A stretch of DNA of 12,417 bases from the NCBI GenBank assembly GCA_030654645.1, contig JAURXC010000138.1:1-12417 (forward strand). The letters are read 5' to 3'. The position numbers and the translations under genes are program-made. Below, piece after piece: positions 7,652 to 12,417 of the stretch (the stretch's first letter is position 1; every line of letters begins with the position of its first letter). The notes beneath the pieces are model-generated. The model was not told where the DNA came from and did not search any database. It saw only the letters and a list, made by a program, of their open reading frames with translations. The stretch comes from Deltaproteobacteria bacterium (lineage in GTDB: Bacteria > Desulfobacterota > Desulfuromonadia > Geobacterales > Pseudopelobacteraceae).

Positions 7652-8518
7652 TCAGTGTGGTCGATTGGCCAGTGATTCAAGTCTTGCGATACGCTCCTCC
7701 ATCGGCGGATGGGTGGAGAACAGCGACATCATGCCGCCGCCGGTCAACGGGTTGACTATAAACATATGCGCCGTGGCCGGTCTGGCGTCGTGCAGCGGTA
7801 TGGCCTGCGAGGCGTTATGCAGCTTGCGCAGCGCGCCGGCCAGGGCCAGCGGCCGGCCGCAGATCTCGGCCCCGGAGGCGTCCGCCAGGTATTCACGGGA
7901 GCGGGACACCGCCATCTGGATCAGCATCGCGGCAATCGGGGCAACGATCGCCATCACCAGCGTACCGATCAGGCCGCCGGCTCCGCCGCCTTCTTCGTCG
8001 TCTCCCCGACCGGCGCCGAACATAGCACCCCACTGCAGCATGTTGCCGATCATCGAGATGGCGCCGGCAATTGTGGCGGCGATGGTCGAGATCAGTATAT
8101 CGCGGTTTTTGACATGGGCCAGTTCGTGGGCCATGACCCCTTCCAGCTCGTCCGGCGTGAGAATGCGCAGGATGCCTTCGGTGGCGGCCACGGCGGCATG
8201 CTCCGGGTTACGGCCGGTGGCAAAGGCGTTGGGGGAATCGTCCGGAATGATGTAGACCTTGGGCATCGGCAGTCCGGCTCGACCGGCCAAACGCTCGACC
8301 ATGCCGTAGAAAGACGGATGAACCTCGCGGGTAATTTCCTGGGCGTTGTACATCTTGAGGACGATCTTGTCGGAAAACCAGTAGGAGCCGAAGTTCATCA
8401 CGGCCGCCATGCCGAAGGCGATGATCATGCCCCCCTGGCCGCCAATAGCTCCACCCATCGAGACCAGCAGAATGGTAAGCAGGGAAAGAAGAATTGTTGT
8501 TTTGAAGCGGTTCATCAT
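7652..8518 (-). CDS. htpX: HtpX-family membrane zinc metalloprotease
   Basis: Integral-membrane endoprotease that takes part in quality control of misfolded membrane proteins alongside FtsH. 288 residues, the normal length. Two N-terminal helices (about 8-25 and 30-47), the zinc-binding HELAH motif at 131-135 inside EGVMAHELAHVKNRD, two further hydrophobic helices (about 143-162 and 183-203), and the third zinc ligand E209 in SRSREYLADASGA. The end has the usual STHPPMEERIARL block (268-280), whose His is conserved in the family. A Gly/Glu/Asp-rich loop (170-182) separates helices three and four. Two ATGs are adjacent; the first, at 8518, is ten bases from GGAGG and is preferred. It is the first gene behind a Mn2+ riboswitch and terminator, so its expression should respond to Mn2+. 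All catalytic residues are intact. Confidence 0.96.
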   Translation of the reverse strand: MMNRFKTTILLSLLTILLVSMGGAIGGQGGMIIAFGMAAVMNFGSYWFSDKIVLKMYNAQEITREVHPSFYGMVERLAGRAGLPMPKVYIIPDDSPNAFATGRNPEHAAVAATEGILRILTPDELEGVMAHELAHVKNRDILISTIAATIAGAISMIGNMLQWGAMFGAGRGDDEEGGGAGGLIGTLVMAIVAPIAAMLIQMAVSRSREYLADASGAEICGRPLALAGALRKLHNASQAIPLHDARPATAHMFIVNPLTGGGMMSLFSTHPPMEERIARLESLANRPH

Positions 8519-8531
8519 GACTTATATACCT

Positions 8532-8555
8532 CCGACGATTTATTTGCTTCGCCGG
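8532..8555 (-). promoter_or_regulatory. Hairpin touching the htpX ribosome binding site
   Basis: On the minus strand CCGGCGA (8555-8549) can pair with TCGTCGG (8538-8532), seven pairs including one G-U, with a ten-base A-rich loop. The 3' arm includes the first two bases of the htpX Shine-Dalgarno GGAGG (8533-8529), so the hairpin could reduce translation of htpX. It lies between the terminator U-run and the start codon. Its role is inferred only from the pairing. Confidence 0.35.
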
Positions 8556-8559
8556 GGTA

Positions 8560-8608
8560 ATAAAAAAGACCTTTACCCACGGCGTTATACGCATTGGATA
8601 AAGGTCTT
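8560..8608 (-). terminator. Intrinsic terminator of the riboswitch (expression platform)
   Basis: On the minus strand AAGACCTTTA (8608-8599) pairs perfectly with TAAAGGTCTT (8575-8566), and the stem can extend by U-G and two C-G pairs. Inside is a nested hairpin GCGT-ATA-ACGC (8592-8582). The 3' arm runs into a U-run, TTTTTT at 8567-8562. The 5' arm contains the CCTTT that forms the aptamer P1 stem, so terminator and folded aptamer exclude each other. This predicts read-through into htpX when the aptamer is stabilised by Mn2+. Confidence 0.88.
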
Positions 8609-8704
8609 GCTTGCGATTATTATCGTCCCAGCCCGAGTCTTTCGACTGTGTTGACGGGCATGGGGTCAGCCATTTCTCCGGCTGATAGCTACTCCCCTTT
8701 ACTG
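8599..8704 (-). ncRNA. yybP-ykoY manganese-sensing riboswitch aptamer
   Basis: The RNA on the minus strand begins AAAGGGGAGTAGC (8700-8688), contains CGTCAACA (8656-8649) and closes with GCAAGACCTTT (8610-8600), the three conserved blocks of the yybP-ykoY class (Rfam RF00080). Helices I can pair: P1 AAAGG/CCTTT; TCAGCC/GGCTGA (8685-8680 with 8671-8666); GCCCG/CGGGC (8659-8655 with 8635-8631), with the internal loop TCAACAC and a capping AGTC-GAAA-GACT tetraloop hairpin; and CGAT-AATA-ATCG (8625-8614). The conserved L1 (GGGGAGTAG) and L3 (TCAACA) loops form the Mn2+ site in known structures. The probable transcription start (about 8704) lies at the aptamer's 5' edge. Known members control Mn2+ exporters such as mntP, alx and terC; this one precedes htpX and two terC-type genes. 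Confidence 0.93.
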
Positions 8705-8710
8705 ATAGCT

Positions 8711-8739
8711 AATGTAATCAGCGTTGCCGGGTTTGTCAA
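8711..8739 (-). promoter_or_regulatory. Sigma70-type promoter of the riboswitch/htpX operon
   Basis: On the minus strand a perfect -35 box TTGACA (8739-8734) is followed after 17 bases by TACATT (8716-8711), four of six matches to TATAAT. Initiation would fall near 8704, just before the aptamer's first paired base. The -35 box is only seven bases from the ccsB stop codon, and no terminator separates ccsB from this promoter. Confidence 0.85.
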
Positions 8740-8746
8740 GGGCATT

Positions 8747-9598
8747 TTATTTTCCGCCTCCATAACTGTGCAGACCGGACAGAAACAGGTTGACTCCCAG
8801 ATAGCAGAAGATCGTGGCCGCGAAACCGACAATCGAGAGCCAGGCGGCCCGTTTGCCGACCCAGCCCTTGGTGATGCGGGCATGCAGGAAAGCGGCATAC
8901 ACGAACCAAACGATCAGCGACCAGGTTTCCTTGGGATCCCAGCTCCAGTAGGTGCCCCAGGCGTAGTTGGCCCAGGCCGCTCCGGTGATGATGCCGAGCG
9001 TCAACAGCGGAAAGCCGACCATGATCGCGCGATAGTTCAGGTCGTCCAGAACCCTGATCGGCGGGAACATGGCGATTATCCCGCCGGAACTGCCGTTGCC
9101 ACCGGTTTCGAACGCGGCCTTGATCAGGTACATGATCGAGATGCCGCAGGCCACCGCAAAAGCGGCGTAACCCAGGAAGCAGGTGATGACGTGATAGAGC
9201 AGCCAGTTGCTCTGCAGAGCCGGCACCAGTGGCTCGATGCCGGTGTTCAGCCCCAGCTGCGCCCAGGCCATGCCCAAAAGCGCAAATGGCATCACGAAGG
9301 CGCCGATCACCCGGTATTTGTATTTGATATCAAGCAGGGCATAGATCAGCACGATGGTCCAGGCGAAGAACACCACCGACTCGTACAGGTTGGAGAGCGG
9401 CGCATGTCCCACGCCCATGTCGTAGGACTCCTTCCAGCGCAGCGCTATGGCAACGGTCTGGGCCAGGAGCCCGACATAGGCGGCAATCATCCCGGCGGTG
9501 CCGAGAGCTTTGGCGCGACTGGCCAGAAACGCGAAGAACAGCAGCATCGAAATCAAATAGGCAAAAGTCGTTACATTAAACAAGAGTGAACTGGTCAT
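8747..9598 (-). CDS. ccsB: Cytochrome c biogenesis protein CcsB/CcsA (haem handling, System II)
   Basis: Polytopic inner-membrane protein that, with ResB, exports haem and attaches it to apocytochromes c outside the cytoplasmic membrane. 283 residues with about eight hydrophobic helices. The haem-handling WWD-type motif WGTYWSWDPKETW spans 214-226. Conserved histidines are visible: H65 in GHAPLSNLYES, H136 in LLYHVITC, H239 in FLHARITKGW and H277 in GLHSYGG, the ones used for haem ligation in this family. The start ATG at 9598 overlaps the resB stop by four bases (ATGA) and has GGAGG seven bases upstream, so the two are translationally coupled. NCBI usually names this subunit CcsB; older literature uses CcsA or ResC. 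All key residues are present. Confidence 0.95.
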   Translation of the reverse strand: MTSSLLFNVTTFAYLISMLLFFAFLASRAKALGTAGMIAAYVGLLAQTVAIALRWKESYDMGVGHAPLSNLYESVVFFAWTIVLIYALLDIKYKYRVIGAFVMPFALLGMAWAQLGLNTGIEPLVPALQSNWLLYHVITCFLGYAAFAVACGISIMYLIKAAFETGGNGSSGGIIAMFPPIRVLDDLNYRAIMVGFPLLTLGIITGAAWANYAWGTYWSWDPKETWSLIVWFVYAAFLHARITKGWVGKRAAWLSIVGFAATIFCYLGVNLFLSGLHSYGGGK

Positions 9599-10977
9599 GA
9601 TTTTTCCTCCCCGGAAAGGTCTGTTTTAAGTTTGCTCGCCAGCCGGTCGAGGCAGAGCTGGAAACCGGCCTGGTTTTTACTGGCGTTGCCTCCGATCGTG
9701 ACAACGCCATTTTGAATCCGCACCCAGACACGTCGATGCGACATGAAGAAAGCTGCGTAGATGCCGATCACCATCAACAGGCATCCCAGCCAGACCACTT
9801 CGACACCGGGATCCTTGGCTACCTGCAGACCGGTGTACATCCGCTCCTGAGCGCCCTTGTAGTGGATTACCGGGCCACCGCCATGCTGTTGCGCATGCTG
9901 GATGTTCAACTCGGGATGGTTGGCATAAACCACGAAGCTTTCGCTTTTACCGTTGGCGGCATGCAACTCCACCTGTGCAGCCGGACCGGAAAGCCCCGGA
10001 GCGAATTCCGCAACGTCCCTGGTCGCCTCGATCACATGCATGCTGCTGCCGTCCGGCAGAGTTACCGACGATTTGCCCTCGATTGTCAGAGGAACCGGAT
10101 TTTTACCGCTCAGATCGCTGACGGTGAAGAAGTAGTTGCCGGCATTGCCGTAACTGGACTGGTAGAAGGTAATCCCCTTATAGGTCAAAGGATCGTTTAC
10201 GATCACACGGGCGTTGGTGTAATCCGGCACCGGCCGGCCGTTTTCCAGCACGGTCAGGATGCTCTTGAACTCCTTTGGCGCGCCGCTGGCGTAATGGGCC
10301 ACGCTGAACTGCTCGCAACGCAGTGAGAAGCCCAGGTCGATCTCCTCGTTAGAGCGGGACATCACCTTGGAGACCGATTCCCCTTCCATGATGTTGACAA
10401 AGCCCTTGTAACCGAAGGCCGAGCCGATTATGGCTCCGATGAAAATGATGATGACGCTCAGGTGGACGCAATAGACCGCCAGACGACACCAGGGGGTTTT
10501 CTGGGCAAACAGGTGCCAGTCACCGCCGGACTCGGTCACCACCGGTTCGGCGAATTCGTTCTTCAGAAAAGCGGCAACCCTCTCCTTCGCCACGGCAGGT
10601 TCACCGGTATGGGGAAACTCTGTCACTCCGGAAAGGGACTTTTCCAGGGCACTGTTGAAGATCGTCACCGGATTGGTGATCGTCTTCCAGATATGCGGGA
10701 GACGCTTGATGGAGCAGGCCACCAGGTTGACGGTCAGCAGATAGAGCAGCAAAATGAACCACCAGGAGTGGTACATGTCAAAAAAGCCCAGTGTTTTGTA
10801 AAGCTTGAGCTTGGCCGGACTGATCGCCTGCACATACTCCGGCGGCAGGCTGCCTTGAGGAATAATCGTGCCGATGATCGAGATCAGAGCCAAGCCAATC
10901 AACAGAGACATGGTCAGCTTGAGTGAACAGAAAAAATCCCAGAGAGAATGTAAAAAATCGCGCTTATTGTTTGTCAC
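9595..10977 (-). CDS. resB: Cytochrome c biogenesis protein ResB/Ccs1
   Basis: Membrane partner of CcsB in System II cytochrome c maturation; thought to hold apocytochrome and reduced haem on the outer face of the membrane. 460 residues from the chosen start. Visible: the first helix ending in the family signature GTIIPQ (36-41), a second helix with SWWFILLLYLLTVNLVAC and the SIKRLP turn, a third helix near CVHLSVIIIFIGAIIGS, a long soluble outside domain, and a C-terminal helix WLGCLLMVIGIYAAFFM followed by HRRVWVRI. I chose GTG at 10977, nine bases after AAGGAG; a TTG at 11004 would add nine residues but has no ribosome binding site and would place that AAGGAG inside the gene. The stop overlaps ccsB. 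A downstream short C-terminal cytoplasmic tail is usual. Confidence 0.94.
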   Translation of the reverse strand: MTNNKRDFLHSLWDFFCSLKLTMSLLIGLALISIIGTIIPQGSLPPEYVQAISPAKLKLYKTLGFFDMYHSWWFILLLYLLTVNLVACSIKRLPHIWKTITNPVTIFNSALEKSLSGVTEFPHTGEPAVAKERVAAFLKNEFAEPVVTESGGDWHLFAQKTPWCRLAVYCVHLSVIIIFIGAIIGSAFGYKGFVNIMEGESVSKVMSRSNEEIDLGFSLRCEQFSVAHYASGAPKEFKSILTVLENGRPVPDYTNARVIVNDPLTYKGITFYQSSYGNAGNYFFTVSDLSGKNPVPLTIEGKSSVTLPDGSSMHVIEATRDVAEFAPGLSGPAAQVELHAANGKSESFVVYANHPELNIQHAQQHGGGPVIHYKGAQERMYTGLQVAKDPGVEVVWLGCLLMVIGIYAAFFMSHRRVWVRIQNGVVTIGGNASKNQAGFQLCLDRLASKLKTDLSGEEKS

Positions 10978-11012
10978 TTTTTCAAACTCCTTTTTTAGTC
11001 GCAAGGTTCGGC

Positions 11013-11031
11013 TCGCAACCCATGGTTGCGA
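11013..11031. repeat. Perfect 8-bp inverted repeat in the resB leader
   Basis: TCGCAACC and GGTTGCGA flank a three-base centre (CAT), giving a tight hairpin or dyad 36-54 bases before the resB start, in the 98-bp gap after the Cys/His-rich gene. No T-run follows on either strand, so a simple intrinsic terminator is not supported. It could be an operator, an RNA processing or stabilising hairpin, or chance. A looser copy of its right arm, CCTTGCGA, follows closely on the minus strand. Confidence 0.45.
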
Positions 11032-11075
11032 AGTTCAGCCCTCTAAGATTAAGTACATAGAACGGATTCGGGGCA

Positions 11076-11420
11076 TCAGGCGACAAAATTCTGCGGAGGA
11101 ACAAAAATGGAAAAATAGACCTGCGTCGGTTTACTGTTTATTGTGGAGAAATGCAGAAAACCAGGCATGGGGATATAATCAGGAAACGAACTTTGAAACA
11201 GGGGCGCAAAGTTTGAGCAGCAGTCACTTTCGCAGTGGTGGCCGGGAGGGCACTCCGGGCAGTGGCGCTCATCACCACCCTCGTCGGAGGGAATTTGTGA
11301 ATGCGCGACCTTTACGGAGTCTACCATATCCAGCAGGCGGGCAGCATCGCAGGCAAGCGGCATGACTAAACTGATAATCAGCAGTATCGTGGAAGCTATG
11401 TATCGCATTGAAATTCGCAT
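11076..11420 (-). CDS. Small exported protein with a Cys/His metal-binding-like cluster (114 aa)
   Basis: Hypothetical protein. Residues 1-27 form a signal peptide (MRISMRYIASTILLIISLVM then PLACDAA). The mature part carries HCPECPPGHHCESDCC at 53-68: C54, C57, C63, C67 and C68 with H53, H61 and H62, a spacing that could bind a soft or transition metal. The C-terminal segment TQVYFSIFVPPQNFVA resembles the ends of short proteins I recall beside heavy-metal RND efflux genes in Geobacter-like bacteria; this is memory, not a search. The first ATG (11420) gives the full signal peptide, but neither it nor the ATG four codons on has a clear ribosome binding site, and the promoter predicts a short leader. 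It precedes resB by 98 bp; whether they share a transcript is open. The DNA is more AT-rich than the ccs genes. Confidence 0.72.
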   Translation of the reverse strand: MRISMRYIASTILLIISLVMPLACDAARLLDMVDSVKVAHSQIPSDEGGDERHCPECPPGHHCESDCCSNFAPLFQSSFPDYIPMPGFLHFSTINSKPTQVYFSIFVPPQNFVA

Positions 11421-11439
11421 GACTAAGTAGTGTAGTTGA

Positions 11440-11468
11440 ATGCTAAAGAATTATTGCTAAATTGTCAA
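11440..11468 (-). promoter_or_regulatory. Sigma70-type promoter of the Cys/His-rich protein gene
   Basis: On the minus strand a perfect TTGACA (11468-11463) is followed after 17 bases by TAGCAT (11445-11440), four of six matches. Initiation would be near 11433, giving a leader of only about 13 bases before the ATG at 11420, which agrees with the absence of a normal Shine-Dalgarno sequence. Predicted from sequence only. Confidence 0.65.
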
Positions 11469-11503
11469 TGATGGAAGATAGATAAGTCAATATGAATTTG
11501 ACC

Positions 11504-11537
11504 GGAACAGGGCAGGATCTTTATTCTGCCCCGTTCC
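11504..11537. repeat. Long imperfect palindrome in the divergent intergenic region
   Basis: GGAAC-A-GGGCAG (11504-11515) and CTGCCC-C-GTTCC (11526-11537) are reverse complements apart from one mismatch and enclose a ten-base centre. It stands between the divergent Cys/His gene and pseudouridine synthase gene. No T-run follows on either strand, which argues against an intrinsic terminator. A weak plus-strand promoter (TTGACC at 11498, TTTATT at 11520) would have its spacer covered by the palindrome, so an operator is possible. Function unknown. Confidence 0.5.
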
Positions 11538-11586
11538 AGGCAACGATCTGACGTTTAAAATACTTAATTCAAACAGGAAAAGCAAA

Positions 11587-12417
11587 ATGGGGATATCAAA
11601 CTATCCATCCGTGGTTACACTACCGAAAATCAATAAACCCTACCCCTCGATCCTCTGTTTTTTGAGCAGCAGGTTTCCGGCGATTACCCGGGATGCCTGG
11701 GAAAAACGAATTGGGGAAAGAAAGGTGCATGACGATCAAATGCGCCCGATAACGCGGGACACCGAGTATGTCCCACAAATGCGGATCTTCTATTTTCGTG
11801 AGGTCAACGACGAGCCGCACATCCCTTTCACGGAAGAGATCCTCCACCGGGACGACCAGATCCTGGTCGCCTGCAAGCCACACTTCCTGCCGGTAACACC
11901 GGGTGGCCGCTATGTTGACGAGTGCCTGCTGAATCGCCTGAGGATAACCACCGGAATCCCTGATCTGGCGCCGCTCCACCGTATCGACCGGGAAACCGCC
12001 GGCATCGTCCTGTTTTCAGTCAACAAGGAGACACGCGGCAGTTACGGAGAACTATTCATGAATGGCCGGGTTGAAAAGAGCTATCTGGCGATTTCGGCCA
12101 ACCTGCCGGTTGATGGCAAGACCTCATGGATTATTGAAGACAGAATCGTGCGGGGAGAGCCCTGGTTCCGCATGCGGAGCGTCGCGGGGGAAAGCAACGC
12201 CCGCTCCACGATCAGGCTGGTGGATGTGAAAGACGGCAAAGGCCGCTTCGTTTTGCGGCCGATCACCGGCAAGACCCACCAGTTGCGGGTTCACATGAGC
12301 GGAATCGGCTGCGGAATCCTGAACGACCGCTACTATCCGCAGCTTCAACCGGAAAGCGCCGACAACTTTGAGACACCAGTGCAGCTTGTTGCCAAATCGG
12401 TGCGGTTTCGTGATCCG
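11587..12417 (+). CDS. RluA-family pseudouridine synthase, 3'-truncated by window edge
   Basis: RNA-modifying enzyme that isomerises uridine to pseudouridine in rRNA or tRNA; the RNA target cannot be told. 277 residues are visible and the frame is open to the right edge. An S4-like N-terminal stretch (about 20-55, FLSSRFPAI...WEKRIGERKV) is followed by the catalytic domain: RDDQILVACKPHFLPV (about 89-104), the catalytic-aspartate motif LHRIDRETAG with D134, VEKSYLAI, and RPITGKTHQLRVHM (224-237). The ATG at 11587 has AGGAAAAG upstream at acceptable spacing and gives a full S4-like region; the frame is open back to a stop at 11479, and a GTG at 11611 is an alternative. It is the only plus-strand gene here and probably belongs to a separate unit. 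Family sure, start fairly sure. Confidence 0.9.
   Translation, partial: MGISNYPSVVTLPKINKPYPSILCFLSSRFPAITRDAWEKRIGERKVHDDQMRPITRDTEYVPQMRIFYFREVNDEPHIPFTEEILHRDDQILVACKPHFLPVTPGGRYVDECLLNRLRITTGIPDLAPLHRIDRETAGIVLFSVNKETRGSYGELFMNGRVEKSYLAISANLPVDGKTSWIIEDRIVRGEPWFRMRSVAGESNARSTIRLVDVKDGKGRFVLRPITGKTHQLRVHMSGIGCGILNDRYYPQLQPESADNFETPVQLVAKSVRFRDP

Noticed and set aside
7709..8560. Plus-strand open frame of 283 codons opposite htpX
   Set aside because: Antisense to the zinc protease, product rich in His/Gly/Arg with no plausible start site or domain.
8594..9589. Plus-strand open frame of 331 codons opposite ccsB and the riboswitch
   Set aside because: Antisense to ccsB with its intact haem-handling motif; the predicted product is polar and unlike any family I know.
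10978..11004. TTG start for resB at 11004
   Set aside because: No ribosome binding site in front; the AAGGAG lying within this stretch fits the GTG at 10977.
11620..11979. Minus-strand frame of 119 codons opposite the pseudouridine synthase gene
   Set aside because: Antisense to the conserved plus-strand family motifs; no independent support.

Overview
The window reads as chromosomal DNA of a Gram-negative, moderately GC-rich bacterium, most likely a Geobacter-like member of the Desulfuromonadales. That placement is inferred from the split ResB/CcsB (System II) cytochrome c maturation pair, the protein families present and the codon style. No rRNA, tRNA, insertion sequence or CRISPR array was seen. 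Ten genes lie on the minus strand in the order of transcription from about 9.6 kb down to 1, preceded by resB and a small Cys-rich gene. One gene, a pseudouridine synthase, is on the plus strand at the right edge.

Right part (11.0-12.4 kb): a 3'-truncated RluA-type pseudouridine synthase gene (+) diverges from a gene for a small exported protein with a dense Cys/His cluster (-). The 166-bp gap holds a good sigma70-type promoter for the Cys/His gene and a long imperfect palindrome. Next come resB and ccsB (9.6-11.0 kb and 8.7-9.6 kb), overlapping by four bases. They encode the membrane machine that delivers and attaches haem to c-type cytochromes outside the cytoplasmic membrane.

Centre (8.52-8.74 kb): only a few bases after the ccsB stop lies a strong promoter (TTGACA, 17 bp, TACATT). 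Its transcript starts directly with what I read as a yybP-ykoY (manganese-sensing) riboswitch. The aptamer's 3' P1 strand doubles as the 5' arm of an intrinsic terminator ending in a U-run, so this looks like a transcriptional ON switch. This is the key regulatory element of the window.

Left part (1-8.52 kb): the riboswitch heads a closely spaced nine-gene run: htpX (membrane zinc protease), a ribbon-helix-helix regulator, a TerC-family membrane protein, a short signal-peptide/glycine-rich membrane protein that looks like a Tim44-type protein without its Tim44 domain, a UPF0182 giant membrane protein, a DUF3124 exported protein, a Kef-type cation:proton antiporter with TrkA-N/TrkA-C domains, a PGPGW small membrane protein, and a second, Alx-like TerC protein cut by the left edge. 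Both TerC families are linked elsewhere to Mn2+ export and are common targets of this riboswitch class. The natural reading is a manganese-responsive envelope operon: two predicted Mn2+ exporters, a membrane-protein quality-control protease, a cation antiporter and several uncharacterised envelope proteins switched on together. The joint regulation is an inference from spacing and from the riboswitch; it has not been shown.
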